In this document: in pieces, positions 19,688 through 29,137 of the stretch
Position numbering within the stretch: position 1 is the stretch's first letter
Layout of the letters: each line of letters starts with the position of its first letter
DNA from: Pseudomonadota bacterium
Lineage (GTDB): Bacteria > Pseudomonadota > Gammaproteobacteria > Burkholderiales > Sulfuriferulaceae
Assembly (NCBI GenBank): GCA_021790515.1
Contig: JAJYHV010000026.1
Coordinates: 61,167-125,166 of the forward strand
DNA length: 64,000 bases
Reading direction: 5' to 3'
Translations under genes and position numbers: made by a program
The notes under the pieces: generated by a model
What the model saw: the letters and a program-made list of their open reading frames with translations, nothing else
What the model was told of the DNA's origin: nothing
Databases searched by the model: none

Positions 19688-21032
19688 AACGCGCACGACC
19701 ACTCCCGTTGTGCTGGTGGTGGACGACGAAGCGGATATTCTGGAATTGCTGGAAATGACCTTGTTGCGCATGGGGTTGGACGTGGTCAAGGCGTCCAGTG
19801 TCGGAGTGGCGATTGAAAAACTGTCGACACAGGATATTGACCTGTGTTTGACCGACATGCGTTTGCCGGATGGCGATGGACTGGCAATCATTCGCTATAT
19901 TCAGGCTGAACGTCCGCGTATTCCCGTAGCAGTGATGACCGCGCATGGCAATATGGATAACGCCGTGATGGCATTGAAAGCAGGCGCGTTTGATTATCTG
20001 TCCAAACCCGTGACGCTTGAACAGTTGCGCGTGTTGATCAAATCCGCCTTGCGGCTGGATGACGTGGTAACCGTTTCACAGGTACAGGCCCTGGCTGGTC
20101 AATCGGCTGCGATGGAACAGACACGAAACATGATTGCGCGTCTCGCACGGACCCAGGCGCCGGTGTATATCACAGGAGAGTCGGGGAGTGGCAAGGAGCT
20201 GGCTGCTCGACTCATTCACGGGCAGAGCGCGCGGGCGAGTGGCCCCTTCGTACCGGTAAATTGTGGCGCGATTCCCGAAAACCTGATGGAGTCAGAATTT
20301 TTTGGTTATCGTAAAGGTGCGTTTACTGGCGCTGACAGCGATCGGGACGGTTTTTTTCAAGCGGCCAATGGCGGCACGCTGTTTCTGGATGAAGTGGCAG
20401 ACTTGCCTTTGCTGATGCAAGTCAAGCTATTGCGGGTCATTCAGGAAAAACGCGTGCGCAAGCTCGGCGCTACGCAGGAAGAAGCCGTCGATGTGCGGAT
20501 TATCAGCGCTACACACCAGAATCTTGCTCGGCGCGTGGAGGCTGGCCAGTTCCGGCAGGATCTGTTTTTCCGCCTGAATGTCATCACCCTTCGCATGCCT
20601 TCGTTGCGTGAGATGCAGGAAGATATTCCACTGATTGCCGGGACGATTTTTCAGCGCCTGGCACAGGAAAGCCGTCGCAGCGCGCCAATATTGACCCGTT
20701 CTGCCATCGATGCCTTGCAACGGTACGGCTATCCCGGCAATGTACGTGAGCTGGAAAACATTCTGGAACGCGTATTGGCGCTCAATGATGGGCAAGCGAT
20801 CAAGGCCGAGGATTTGCAACTGGCACCGGTTGCGGAAGAGATGGATGTGTTGACGCCGCCAGCCGAAGGCAATACCAAGTGGCCATTGCAAGAATACCTT
20901 GATCGAATCGAACGGGCGGCTATTGAAGAAGCGCTGGAGAAAACACGCTACAACAAAACCGCCGCAGCAAAAATGTTGGGTATCACTTTTCGGGCGTTGC
21001 GTTACCGGTTGGAGCGACTCGACATGGAATAA
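19674..21032 (+). CDS. pilR: Sigma-54-dependent response regulator, PilR type
   Basis: The 452-residue protein has a receiver domain with phospho-acceptor aspartate in CLTDMRLPDGDG (about residue 60). A sigma-54 activator ATPase follows (GESGSGKELAARLIH, the sigma-54 contact loop GAFTGA, FLDEVADLP), and a Fis-type helix-turn-helix closes the protein (NKTAAAKMLGITFRALRYRL). The ATG at 19674 has AGGAG seven bases upstream and overlaps the end of pilS. Its presence means that sigma-54 promoters should exist in this genome; one candidate is noted upstream of the PEP-CTERM gene. Confidence 0.9.
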   Translation: MAKRETRTTTPVVLVVDDEADILELLEMTLLRMGLDVVKASSVGVAIEKLSTQDIDLCLTDMRLPDGDGLAIIRYIQAERPRIPVAVMTAHGNMDNAVMALKAGAFDYLSKPVTLEQLRVLIKSALRLDDVVTVSQVQALAGQSAAMEQTRNMIARLARTQAPVYITGESGSGKELAARLIHGQSARASGPFVPVNCGAIPENLMESEFFGYRKGAFTGADSDRDGFFQAANGGTLFLDEVADLPLLMQVKLLRVIQEKRVRKLGATQEEAVDVRIISATHQNLARRVEAGQFRQDLFFRLNVITLRMPSLREMQEDIPLIAGTIFQRLAQESRRSAPILTRSAIDALQRYGYPGNVRELENILERVLALNDGQAIKAEDLQLAPVAEEMDVLTPPAEGNTKWPLQEYLDRIERAAIEEALEKTRYNKTAAAKMLGITFRALRYRLERLDME

Positions 21033-21053
21033 TGCTGAAAACAGTGACTGACG

Positions 21054-21071
21054 CTGTCATCAGATTGTCAT
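21054..21071 (+). promoter_or_regulatory. PhoB-box-like site upstream of dgkA
   Basis: CTGTCATCAGATTGTCAT matches the Pho box (CTGTCATAWAWCTGTCAY) at 15 of 18 positions. A third, weaker half-site (TTCATTG) follows at the same 11-bp period. It lies 51 bp before the dgkA start. Confidence 0.55.
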
Positions 21072-21122
21072 CAAATTCATTGCATCGTGGTGGTAATCTT
21101 CAGATTTCGAGGGGGGAATCGT

Positions 21123-21494
21123 ATGCAGGAATCGCCGTTCAAGGGCAAAAAAGGCTTACAGCGGGTCTGGAACGCATTGTTATATTCGCTGGATGGCTTG
21201 CGTGCGGCACTGCGGTATGAAGATGCGTTTCGGCAAGAAACATTGCTTGCCATTGCCATGGTGCCGTTGGCGCTGTATTTGCGTCATGCCCCGGTTGAAC
21301 GCGCGTTGATGATTGCTTCCGTCCTGTTGGTGTTGGTGGTTGAATTGCTTAATTCAGCCGTGGAAGCCGCCGTCGATCGCATTTCATTTGAACACCATCA
21401 CCTGATCAAGCGCGCCAAAGACATGGGCAGCGCTGCCGTATTGATTGCCTTGTTGAATGTGCTGGCGGTGTGGGGAGTGATTTTGCTGTGTTGA
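21123..21494 (+). CDS. dgkA: Diacylglycerol kinase, small membrane type
   Basis: DgkA phosphorylates diacylglycerol to phosphatidic acid in the inner membrane, recycling lipid left over from envelope glycan synthesis. The 123-residue length fits the E. coli enzyme. Three membrane helices and the active-site stretch VELLNSAVEAAVDR are clear; the conserved YEDAFRQE block precedes the first helix. The ATG at 21123 follows a GAGGGGGGA ribosome binding site; the track start at 21087 is not used. A PhoB-box-like site upstream suggests a link to phosphate-starvation lipid remodelling. Confidence 0.93.
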   Translation: MQESPFKGKKGLQRVWNALLYSLDGLRAALRYEDAFRQETLLAIAMVPLALYLRHAPVERALMIASVLLVLVVELLNSAVEAAVDRISFEHHHLIKRAKDMGSAAVLIALLNVLAVWGVILLC

Positions 21495-21530
21495 CCTGTC
21501 TTTCCCTTGCAAGCGAAAGACAGGTTTTTC
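21494..21530 (+). terminator. Intrinsic terminator of dgkA
   Basis: ACCTGTCTTTC pairs with GAAAGACAGGT (11 bp perfect, 10-base loop) and is followed by TTTT. It may also serve the converging PEP-CTERM gene. Confidence 0.75.
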
Positions 21531-21538
21531 AGATCAAA

Positions 21539-22345
21539 TTACGCGATTGTTTTGTTGCGAGGCTGCTGGGGTTGACGCAAATACAGAAAAACAATGCCCA
21601 AAGCCGAAAGCATCAACCAGTCTGATGGCGGCAAAGGCGTGGCGGCAGGCGACCCGACGAATGTAACGTCCATGGAAACGAGACTGAACGGGGCGCCATC
21701 CATTGGATTCGCCGTGCCACAGAATGCGCCCGTGAATGGGCAGGTGACATTTTCGCCAATGACAAGATTCCCGTTTTCATCAAATATGGAGGTTGTTCCG
21801 TCCGGATTGTCGACGTAAGCGTTATTCAGGGGTCCTGTAAAAAGTCCAAACGGAGTATCTGTCAGCAATACGGAAGTTGTCGGGCTGGTAGCGCCTGGCG
21901 GAGCGGTTATTGTCTGGTATGCATATGGAGCAGGAGTGCCGCCTACACCTTGGAGATAGGTATTGAAGCTGGGGCCGTTACCTCCTTCTGAAATCGTGAC
22001 TACGCTGCCCAGTGGGGAATAAGACGAAGATAAATCAAGGGTGATGCTGTTGAGGATGAATGGCGTTGCACTGGTAATGGTGCCTTGATTTCCTTCGGGG
22101 GCGATCTGACCAAGCCATACGGCGGGCGTGCCTGTAGCTTCGGCGAATGTCGCTCCGGGATCCCATCCGGAGTAGTCAATGCCGTAACCAGTAGCAAGCG
22201 GTAGCCCGTTTGACGGTGTGAAGTCGTTCAAACTGAAGCCATCGATGCTGGAACCGGAATATCCCGCAAAGGAAATGTTTTGGGCGAGTGATGTGTGCGA
22301 TATGGCGACGAGGGCTGTTGCCAGAAAAAAATTGGATATCTTCAT
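21539..22345 (-). CDS. Secreted protein with PEP-CTERM-like anchor
   Basis: This 268-residue exported protein begins with a signal peptide (MKISNFFLATALVAISHTSLA). It ends with a PEP-CTERM-like sorting signal: a PLPPS motif, a hydrophobic segment (DWLMLSALGIVFLYL) and a short basic tail (RQPQQPRNK). Proteins of this kind are processed by exosortase EpsH/XrtA and go to the surface or the exopolysaccharide matrix. The middle is rich in G, S, T and P and has no recognised domain; one CPFTGAFCG pair could form a disulphide. The ATG at 22345 has AAGGA 8 bases upstream. No exosortase is in the window. Confidence 0.75.
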   Translation of the reverse strand: MKISNFFLATALVAISHTSLAQNISFAGYSGSSIDGFSLNDFTPSNGLPLATGYGIDYSGWDPGATFAEATGTPAVWLGQIAPEGNQGTITSATPFILNSITLDLSSSYSPLGSVVTISEGGNGPSFNTYLQGVGGTPAPYAYQTITAPPGATSPTTSVLLTDTPFGLFTGPLNNAYVDNPDGTTSIFDENGNLVIGENVTCPFTGAFCGTANPMDGAPFSLVSMDVTFVGSPAATPLPPSDWLMLSALGIVFLYLRQPQQPRNKTIA

Positions 22346-22417
22346 CAATAAATCCTTTTGAATGATTTGAATTAAATGATTTGAACGATGGGTGTCGGCA
22401 AGCGCAATTGTTTATAG

Positions 22418-22433
22418 TGCGTTGCGTTTGCCA
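22418..22433 (-). promoter_or_regulatory. Possible sigma-54 promoter of the PEP-CTERM gene
   Basis: On the minus strand TGGCAAACGCAACGCA has the essential GG-N10-GC spacing of -24/-12 promoters and matches TGGCA..GCA of the consensus. The TT before GC is replaced by AC. It lies about 73 bp before the start codon. Confidence 0.4.
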
Positions 22434-22846
22434 AATAATGCTAATATAAATAATGTATTTTTTCCACTACCCGTTCGGGTGACGGGTGCGAAAATCGTGT
22501 CAGCCAATCGATGGCGGTAGCGGCGCACGCGTTGGTGATTGCCCCGGTATGCCGGCGGTTGAGCCGTTTTATTCGTCTGCGGCAGTTACCGTTGATTACA
22601 CTTTGTTTGAATGTCGTCGCATTGACCAAAATATGGCAAAGGTATGGGTGGTTTTGTCGAATTGTTTATTTTTTTATTATTAATGAATAGTGTCTTGCGC
22701 CGTATTGGTGCGCGAACGAGATGGATTTTTTGAGACGCGTTGCAAGCGCTGCATGTCCGCATGTTTGTCGCTTTGTGGATTATTCAGGTTTTCCGGCTCG
22801 CTTTTCAGCGGTTGGTCTGCGCACTGTTTTCATCGGTTTAAAGTGG

Positions 22847-22874
22847 TTGACATTGTGACAGTCTGTGCTAGAAT
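22847..22874 (+). promoter_or_regulatory. Strong sigma-70 promoter upstream of tRNA-Gly
   Basis: TTGACA and TAGAAT are separated by 16 bp. The predicted transcript would run about 280 bases before reaching tRNA-Gly, so either a long leader or an unannotated small RNA starts here. Confidence 0.65.
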
Positions 22875-22971
22875 GCAAAGCCTCGTTGGTTGAGTGGTTT
22901 GTTGGTCGGGTGGTTGAGCAGGTTTGCGCTTGGCTTCCATGCTGAAAAATCAGTCGGGATGGTGAAATTTC

Positions 22972-23010
22972 AACGGTTGAAGCGAACGGTTGAAGCGAAC
23001 GGTTGAAGCG
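22972..23010 (+). repeat. Three perfect tandem 13-bp copies
   Basis: AACGGTTGAAGCG occurs three times without interruption, about 150 bp before tRNA-Gly. It lies inside the predicted leader of the upstream promoter. Confidence 0.85.
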
Positions 23011-23162
23011 GTTGATGTGTCAACTGCTGATATTTAACCTGATGACTCTAGATAATTTGTTGCTGGAGATTCGTTACCGGAAAAGCATTGTCGGGATATT
23101 AAACTCTCGGCAAGAGAATTGGGTGATGATGTCTGGCAGGCAAGGTTTTTGTTGCAAAGCGT

Positions 23163-23238
23163 GCGGGAATAGCTCAGCTGGTAGAGCGATACCTTGCCAA
23201 GGTATAGGTCGCGAGTTCGAACCTCGTTTCCCGCTCCA
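23163..23238 (+). tRNA. tRNA-Gly (GCC)
   Basis: The 76-base gene includes an encoded CCA. The acceptor stem GCGGGAA/TTCCCGC, the D arm AGCTCAGCTGGTAGAGC, the anticodon loop TTGCCAA and the T loop GTTCGAACC are all regular. Confidence 0.98.
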
Positions 23239-23303
23239 GTCGTTGGCTTTGCGAGCTGTGGCAAGTATGTTGTCCGGTTCTATGGTTCGCAGAGCGAAAA
23301 TGA

Positions 23304-23330
23304 GGGAAAGCGGTAGTGCTTTCCCTTTTT
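23304..23330 (+). terminator. Intrinsic terminator after tRNA-Gly
   Basis: GGGAAAGC pairs with GCTTTCCC (8 bp, 6-base loop) followed by TTTTT. It separates tRNA-Gly from the tRNA-Cys/tRNA-Leu pair, which therefore need their own promoter in 23331-23509. Confidence 0.85.
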
Positions 23331-23509
23331 AGTTGTTGTGTGTGTCTGTGTGTGCCGCTTATATTGAGCCATTGAAAAATGTCGCGAGCGTAGCCAGCAT
23401 GAGATGGAAGGGGATGAAAAATCGGCATTTACTACTTGTAAATGAAGATTTCAGCCGTTTCTCCAACGAAATGTTGGCAGGCACAATGGTTTTCAGCAGC
23501 CTAAGCAAG

Positions 23510-23583
23510 GGCGGGGTGGCAGAGTGGTTATGCAGCGGCCTGCAAAGCCGTGGACGCCGGTTCGATTCCGACCCCCGCCTCCA
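23510..23583 (+). tRNA. tRNA-Cys (GCA)
   Basis: The 74-base gene has acceptor stem GGCGGGG/CCCCGCC, anticodon GCA within CCTGCAAAG, T loop GTTCGATTCC and an encoded CCA. Confidence 0.97.
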
Positions 23584-23585
23584 AT

Positions 23586-23674
23586 GCCCGGGTGGTGAAA
23601 TTGGTAGACACAAGGGACTTAAAATCCCTCGCTGAGAAATCGGCGTACCGGTTCGATTCCGGTTCCGGGCACCA
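23586..23674 (+). tRNA. tRNA-Leu (TAA)
   Basis: The 89-base gene begins two bases after tRNA-Cys. Acceptor GCCCGGG/CCGGGC, a long variable arm (CGCTGAGAAATCGGCG), anticodon TAA in CTTAAAA and an encoded CCA identify it. Confidence 0.97.
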
Positions 23675-23729
23675 ACTGGCAGATTGAAATGTATGGGCGT
23701 TGCGCCCTTTTTTTGTTTGTGGGGTCTTG

Positions 23730-24158
23730 ATGACGCTGGAAGAAAAACTGGGCGCGACCCTGAATGGATTGGGATACGAGTTGGTGGATATGTCCCGGTC
23801 GTTGAAATCCGGTTTGTTGCGAATTTTTATCGACAAACCAGAAGGCATTACACTGGACGATTGCGAGCGAGTGAGTAATCACCTTGGCGATTGGTTGGCA
23901 GTAGAAAATGTGGCGTATGAACGGCTGGAAATTTCGTCGCCCGGGTTGGATAGACCCTTGAAGAGGCTGGCAGATTTTCAACGTTTTCTGGGACGTGACG
24001 TACAATTACGTTTGCGTATGGCGTTGTCCGGGCAGCGTCGCTTTCTGGGTAGACTGGTGTCTGCGGATGTGACCGGTGTCGTGGTGCAGATTGATGGCCA
24101 TGATGTCACGTTTGGCTTGGACAATATTGATCAGGCACGTTTGGTGCCGGATGTATGA
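23730..24158 (+). CDS. rimP: Ribosome maturation factor RimP
   Basis: RimP helps assemble the 30S subunit. The 142-residue protein has the family blocks ELVDMSRSLKSGLLRIFIDKPEG and YERLEISSPGLDRPLKRLADFQRF. The ATG at 23730 follows GGGGTCTTG; the track start at 23700 adds residues unlike the family. It opens the rimP-nusA-infB-rbfA-truB cluster, directly after the tRNA genes. Confidence 0.96.
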   Translation: MTLEEKLGATLNGLGYELVDMSRSLKSGLLRIFIDKPEGITLDDCERVSNHLGDWLAVENVAYERLEISSPGLDRPLKRLADFQRFLGRDVQLRLRMALSGQRRFLGRLVSADVTGVVVQIDGHDVTFGLDNIDQARLVPDV

Positions 24159-24183
24159 TGCGTAGAACAAGGGGTTGTCGGAA

Positions 24184-25656
24184 ATGAGCCGCGAGATTTT
24201 GCTGTTGGCCGATGCGCTGGCCAGAGAAAAGAATGTCAACCGTGATGTGGTATTCGGGGTGCTGGAGCAGGCGTTGGCTTCTGCGACGAAAAAACAGCTC
24301 CGGGACGATATTGATGTGCGGGTGGAAATTGATCGCAACACCGGCGACTATCAGGCATGGCGATATTGGCAGATTGTTCCGGATGATGAACACGAATTTC
24401 CGGAAAGTCAGATTGCATGGACCGATGCGCAGGTTTCCCATCCGGGATTGGCATTGGGTGATACGGTGCGTGAGCCGCTGGAAGCCGTTGAATTCGGCCG
24501 GATTGGCGCGCAGGCAGCCAAACAGGTGATTTTGCAGCGTATCCGGGATGCGGAACGCGAGCAGATTCTGAATGATTTTCTGGAACGGGAAGAATATCTC
24601 GTGACTGGCACGATCAAACGTGTCGAACGAGGCAATGCCATTGTCGAGTTTGGTCGCGTGGAAGCGACATTGCCACGTGATCAAATGATTCCAAAAGAGA
24701 ATTTGCGTTCTGGCGATCGGGTGCGGGCGTATCTTCTGCGGGTTGACCGTAGTGCGCGCGGACCACAGATTGTGCTTTCACGTACGGTACCGGAGTTTAT
24801 TGCCAAACTGTTTGAACTGGAAGTGCCGGAAATCGAAGAAGGCCTGCTGGAAATTAAAGGCGCGGCACGTGATCCGGGCATTCGTGCCAAAATCGCGGTA
24901 AAATCAAACGATCCACGTCTTGACCCGATTGGCACGTGTGTTGGTATGCGTGGTTCGCGTGTGCAGGCGGTGACAGGTGAGCTGGCGGGTGAGCGGGTAG
25001 ATATCATTTTGTGGTCTGCAGATGCGGCGCAATTTGTGATCAATGCGTTGGCACCCGCCGAAGTGAGTAGTATCGTGGTTGATGAAGACCGGCACAGCAT
25101 GGATGTGGTGCTGGATGAAAACCAGCTGGCGCAGGCCATTGGTCGCAACGGGCAGAATGTGCGTTTGGCGTCCGAACTCACCGGATGGGAATTGAACATC
25201 ATGACGGTGGAAGAAGCACAGCGCAAAAATGAATCCGAGGCCACCACGTTACGCACGCTGTTTGTGGAAAAACTGGATGTCGATGAAGAAGTGGCGGATA
25301 TCCTGGTGCAGGAAGGCTTTGCCAGTATTGAAGAAGTGGCGTATGTACCGATTGGTGAAATGCTGGACATTGAAGGATTTGATGAAAGTCTGGTGAATGA
25401 GTTGCGCGCGAGAGCACGCGATGCGTTGCTGACTGACGCCATTGCCAGTGAAGAACAGGTCGAATCCAGCACGCGTGCACTGTCAGCGCTGGAGGGAATG
25501 GATGAAACCCTGTTGCAGCAATTGGCCGGACAAGGCATTCAGGATGCCGATGCACTGGCCGAGTTGGGGGTAGATGAATTGGTTGAAATGACCGGGGTAG
25601 CAGAAGAACGTGCGTCCAAATTGATTATGGCGGCACGGGCTCCCTGGTTTTCCTGA
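24184..25656 (+). CDS. nusA: Transcription termination/antitermination protein NusA
   Basis: NusA binds RNA polymerase and nascent RNA, modulating pausing, termination and antitermination. The 490-residue protein has the N-terminal polymerase-binding domain ([20 protein letters not shown]) and an S1 domain ([18 protein letters not shown]). Two KH domains follow ([39 protein letters not shown]), and two acidic repeats close the C-terminus ([16 protein letters not shown] and the last 60 residues). The ATG at 24184 is taken over the TTG at 24175. Its stop is 188 bp before infB, longer than usual. Confidence 0.97.
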   Translation: MSREILLLADALAREKNVNRDVVFGVLEQALASATKKQLRDDIDVRVEIDRNTGDYQAWRYWQIVPDDEHEFPESQIAWTDAQVSHPGLALGDTVREPLEAVEFGRIGAQAAKQVILQRIRDAEREQILNDFLEREEYLVTGTIKRVERGNAIVEFGRVEATLPRDQMIPKENLRSGDRVRAYLLRVDRSARGPQIVLSRTVPEFIAKLFELEVPEIEEGLLEIKGAARDPGIRAKIAVKSNDPRLDPIGTCVGMRGSRVQAVTGELAGERVDIILWSADAAQFVINALAPAEVSSIVVDEDRHSMDVVLDENQLAQAIGRNGQNVRLASELTGWELNIMTVEEAQRKNESEATTLRTLFVEKLDVDEEVADILVQEGFASIEEVAYVPIGEMLDIEGFDESLVNELRARARDALLTDAIASEEQVESSTRALSALEGMDETLLQQLAGQGIQDADALAELGVDELVEMTGVAEERASKLIMAARAPWFS

Positions 25657-25844
25657 TGGACAGCCATCAGGGTGATGTCCTGGCAACACGTCACGAACGC
25701 GGGCAGGGTAAGGGCGAAGAGATGGGCGAAACCGGTGTGTGTAACATGGCATGACGGTTTCCGGCGATCCGGGAAATTATCGGCAAGCGCAATTGTGTTG
25801 TGAAGGTTTTGGAGTGTAATAGACAAATAAATGGGTAGCTTGCC

Positions 25845-28739
25845 ATGAATGTAGAACAATTTGCCCAGGAATTGCGCCTGTCGACAGAGTTATTGCTGGA
25901 ACAGTTGCGCGCAGCAGGTGTCGTTAAATCGCTGGCGGGTGACGAAGTCACCGAGCAGGATAAGTCTCGTTTGCTGGATTATCTCAGCAAAAAGCATGGT
26001 GCGCGCGAAAGCAAGGGAAAAATAACGCTGACGCGCCGTGAGACGACAGAAATTCGCCGTGCCGACAATAACACCGGAAAGGCTCGCACCATACAGGTTG
26101 AAGTGCGTAAAAAACGGGTTTTGATCAAACGCGACGCAGTCACCGATGTGCCAGAACCTGAATCGGCTGTTGTATCCGGAATGGCGATGGCGCCAGAGGA
26201 CGATGTATATGACAATACTGCCACGACAGTAGATGAGCCTGTGGTAGAAATGGTTGCAGCACTTGTTGAATCGCGCGATGTGGTTGAACCGGTGGTAGAT
26301 GAACAGCGTGAATTGTCCGTGGAGGAAGAACCGGTTGCGGACGATGCCATGACCGGTCATGCCATTGTGGACAATGTGGCTGAGCAGGCTGAATCCGTTG
26401 TGGATGATGCAAAAGCTCCCGTTATCTTGTCAACAGAGGACAATGTGTCTGCCAAGCCGGAGGAAGTGGCGCCGGCGCGTCGCCGTGTGATGCGACCGGT
26501 GCTTGACGAGCAGGAATTGGCAAGGCGAGCGGAAGAAGAGCGCCGTCAATCAGTATTGCACGCGCGTCAGGCGGAAGAATTGCGTCTGAAACAGGAGCGC
26601 GAACAGCGGCGTAAACAGATATTGGAACAGCAGGCTCAAGTTGCCGTTGCTCCTGTTGCTGTGGCTGCCGAAAAGTCCGAAAAACCGGAAAAGTCGGAAA
26701 AATTAGCGGATAAAACTGACAAAACATTACACAAGCCAGCGCCAAAAACGAGTGCGCCTGCCGCGACGGACAAACCGGGTGACCGGAAAAATCGGGACAC
26801 GGGTGTCAAATCCAAGGATGGTGGTTGGGGTGATGCGCAGGCACGTAAACGTGGTGGCCTCAAGTCTCGTGGCGATGTGGGCGGTGGTGCAGATGCCTGG
26901 CGCAACCGTAAAGGTGGCGGTAAACATACGAATAAACATGATGCTGATTCAGCCAATAATGCTTTCAACATGCCAACAGAACCTGTGGTGCAGGAAATCT
27001 TGTTGCCAGAAACCATTACGGTTGCTGAATTGGCGCACAAAATGTCGGTCAAAGCGGCAGAGCTCATCAAGATACTGATGAAATTGGGTAGCATGGTCAC
27101 GATCAACCAGGTGCTGGATCAGGAAACTGCCATGATTGTGGTAGAAGAAATGGGGCATGTAGCCAAACCCGCACCGATAGATACCCCAGAAGCGTTTCTG
27201 GAAGAATCCGCGCAACATGAATTGGTGTTACAACATCGTGCGCCGGTCGTCACCGTCATGGGACACGTTGATCACGGAAAAACTTCTTTGCTGGATGCCA
27301 TTCGCCGTGCACGTGTTGCCAGTGGCGAAGCGGGAGGCATTACCCAGCATATTGGTGCGTATCATGTGGAAACCGATCATGGTATGGTAACTTTCCTGGA
27401 TACACCGGGCCATGAAGCGTTTACTGCCATGCGAGCCCGTGGCGCCAAAGTGACCGATATCGTGGTTCTGGTGGTGGCAGCTGACGATGGTGTCATGCCA
27501 CAAACCGTCGAAGCTATCCATCATGCCAAGGCTGCGAATGTACCATTGGTTGTCGCCGTCAACAAAATAGACAAGCCGGAAGCCAACCCGGAGCGTATTC
27601 GTCAGGAACTGGTCGCACAAGGTGTGGTACCGGAAGACTGGGGTGGTGATACCCAGTTTGTGGAAGTTTCCGCCAAGAAAAATCTGAACATCAATGGGCT
27701 GATTGAAGCTATTTTGTTGCAGGCGGAAGTGCTTGAACTCAAGGCTCCGGTGGATTCTTCAGCGCGGGGTGTGATTATCGAAGCGCGGTTGGACAAAGGA
27801 CGCGGGCCGGTGGCGACATTGTTGGTGCAATCCGGCACGCTCAAGCGTGGTGATGTGTTGCTGGTAGGATCGGTGTATGGCCGTGTTCGTGCCATGCTCG
27901 ACGAGGATGGCAAGACAGTGCAGCAGGCAGGCCCTGCCATTCCGGTCGAGATTCAGGGGTTGTCTGATGTGCCGCGCGCAGGTGAAGATGCGCTGGTGTT
28001 GCAGGATGAGCGCAAAGCGCGTGAAATCGCCTTGTTCCGGCAAGGGAAATTCCGTGATGTGCAGTTGGCCAAACGGCAAGCCGCCAAACTGGAAACGATG
28101 ATGGAACAGATGGGCGAGGGCGAAGTCAAGCGCTTGCCGTTGATTATCAAGGCGGACGTACAGGGTTCGGTGGAAGCGTTGGCAGTTGCGCTGCAAAAAG
28201 TGTCCACAGAAGAAGTGCGGGTGGAATTGCTGCACACGGCGGTGGGCGCCATTTCGGAATCGGATGTCAATCTTGCGATGGCCTCCAAGGCCGTCATCAT
28301 CGGTTTTAATGTGCGGGCAGATGCAACTGCGCGCAAGCTGGCCGAATCGCTGGATGTGGATATTCGTTACTACAACATCATTTACGAAGTGGTCGATTTG
28401 GTCAAGGCCGCATTGTCTGGCATGCTGACACCGGAATTGAAGGAAAATGTGACTGGCATGCTTGAGGTGCGGGAAGTGTATGTCATTTCCAAAATCGGTA
28501 CGGTGGCGGGTTGCCATGTACTCGATGGTGTCATCAAGCGCGGCGAGCGCATTCGGGTATTGCGCAACGGCGAATTGATACACGAAGGTGAAATGGATTC
28601 GCTCAAACGCTTCAAGGATGATGTCAAGGAAGTCAAATTTGGCTACGATTGCGGACTTTCGCTGAAAAATTTTGATGCGCTGGAAGTTGGCGATAAACTG
28701 GAAGCTTACGAAGTGGTACAAGTTGCGCGCAGTCTTTAA
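25845..28739 (+). CDS. infB: Translation initiation factor IF-2
   Basis: IF-2 is the GTPase that brings initiator tRNA to the 30S subunit. At 964 residues it matches long proteobacterial forms. It has an N-terminal IF2_N domain ([19 protein letters not shown]) and a long charged linker with several VV(D/E)(D/E) stretches and a [10 protein letters not shown] run. A second IF2_N domain ([20 protein letters not shown]) precedes the G domain, with GHVDHGKT at about residue 473, DTPGHEAF and NKID, and the C-terminal domains binding fMet-tRNA follow. The ribosome binding site is weak (GGGTAGCTTGCC). Internal starts that make a shorter IF-2 are known in E. coli; I did not find a clear one here. Confidence 0.97.
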   Translation: MNVEQFAQELRLSTELLLEQLRAAGVVKSLAGDEVTEQDKSRLLDYLSKKHGARESKGKITLTRRETTEIRRADNNTGKARTIQVEVRKKRVLIKRDAVTDVPEPESAVVSGMAMAPEDDVYDNTATTVDEPVVEMVAALVESRDVVEPVVDEQRELSVEEEPVADDAMTGHAIVDNVAEQAESVVDDAKAPVILSTEDNVSAKPEEVAPARRRVMRPVLDEQELARRAEEERRQSVLHARQAEELRLKQEREQRRKQILEQQAQVAVAPVAVAAEKSEKPEKSEKLADKTDKTLHKPAPKTSAPAATDKPGDRKNRDTGVKSKDGGWGDAQARKRGGLKSRGDVGGGADAWRNRKGGGKHTNKHDADSANNAFNMPTEPVVQEILLPETITVAELAHKMSVKAAELIKILMKLGSMVTINQVLDQETAMIVVEEMGHVAKPAPIDTPEAFLEESAQHELVLQHRAPVVTVMGHVDHGKTSLLDAIRRARVASGEAGGITQHIGAYHVETDHGMVTFLDTPGHEAFTAMRARGAKVTDIVVLVVAADDGVMPQTVEAIHHAKAANVPLVVAVNKIDKPEANPERIRQELVAQGVVPEDWGGDTQFVEVSAKKNLNINGLIEAILLQAEVLELKAPVDSSARGVIIEARLDKGRGPVATLLVQSGTLKRGDVLLVGSVYGRVRAMLDEDGKTVQQAGPAIPVEIQGLSDVPRAGEDALVLQDERKAREIALFRQGKFRDVQLAKRQAAKLETMMEQMGEGEVKRLPLIIKADVQGSVEALAVALQKVSTEEVRVELLHTAVGAISESDVNLAMASKAVIIGFNVRADATARKLAESLDVDIRYYNIIYEVVDLVKAALSGMLTPELKENVTGMLEVREVYVISKIGTVAGCHVLDGVIKRGERIRVLRNGELIHEGEMDSLKRFKDDVKEVKFGYDCGLSLKNFDALEVGDKLEAYEVVQVARSL

Positions 28740-28753
28740 AGGTGAGATGAATC

Positions 28754-29137
28754 ATGGCAAGAGACTTTCCCCGCTCACGTCGTGTCGCCGAACAGTTGCA
28801 ACGTGAACTGGCGGAGATTCTGCGCACAGAGCTCGACGATCCTCGCCTGCGTCTGGTGACGGTAACTGAAGTCCAGTTGACGCGCGATCTGGAATCCGCC
28901 AAGGTGTACTTTACGGTACTTGATCCCGAAGCGCACGCCTTGCAGGCGATGACCATACTCAATCGCGCGGCAGGATTTATCCGTTCACAGCTGGGGCCAC
29001 GCATGCGGCTGCGCTTGGTGCCACAGTTGAGTTTTGTGTATGACACCTCGGTAGCACGAGGTGCCTGGTTGTCGAGCTTGATTGATGAGGCTGTGTCGCA
29101 ATCGGCGACGCCTGCTGACGACGGGCATGGTGATTGA
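28754..29137 (+). CDS. rbfA: 30S ribosome-binding factor RbfA
   Basis: RbfA binds the 5' region of 16S rRNA late in 30S assembly and helps cold adaptation. The 127-residue protein has the KH-like fold: RSRRVAEQLQRELAEILRTE, DPRLRLVTVTEVQLTRDL, AKVYFTVL and a conserved C-terminal LRLVPQLSFVYD. It lies 14 bases after infB and overlaps truB. Confidence 0.96.
   Translation: MARDFPRSRRVAEQLQRELAEILRTELDDPRLRLVTVTEVQLTRDLESAKVYFTVLDPEAHALQAMTILNRAAGFIRSQLGPRMRLRLVPQLSFVYDTSVARGAWLSSLIDEAVSQSATPADDGHGD

Larger units (their letters stand above)
22434..23162. other. Long spacer before the tRNA genes
   Basis: No gene is supported in these 730 bp; the short open frames have no recognisable product. 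It contains one strong sigma-70 promoter (22847-22874) and a 13-bp triple repeat (22972-23010), both listed separately. Confidence 0.6.

Noticed and set aside
22972-23010. CRISPR-like array
   Set aside because: The three 13-bp units are directly adjacent with no spacers; it is a simple tandem repeat.
27759-28721. 320-aa minus-strand ORF
   Set aside because: Antisense to the conserved C-terminal part of infB.
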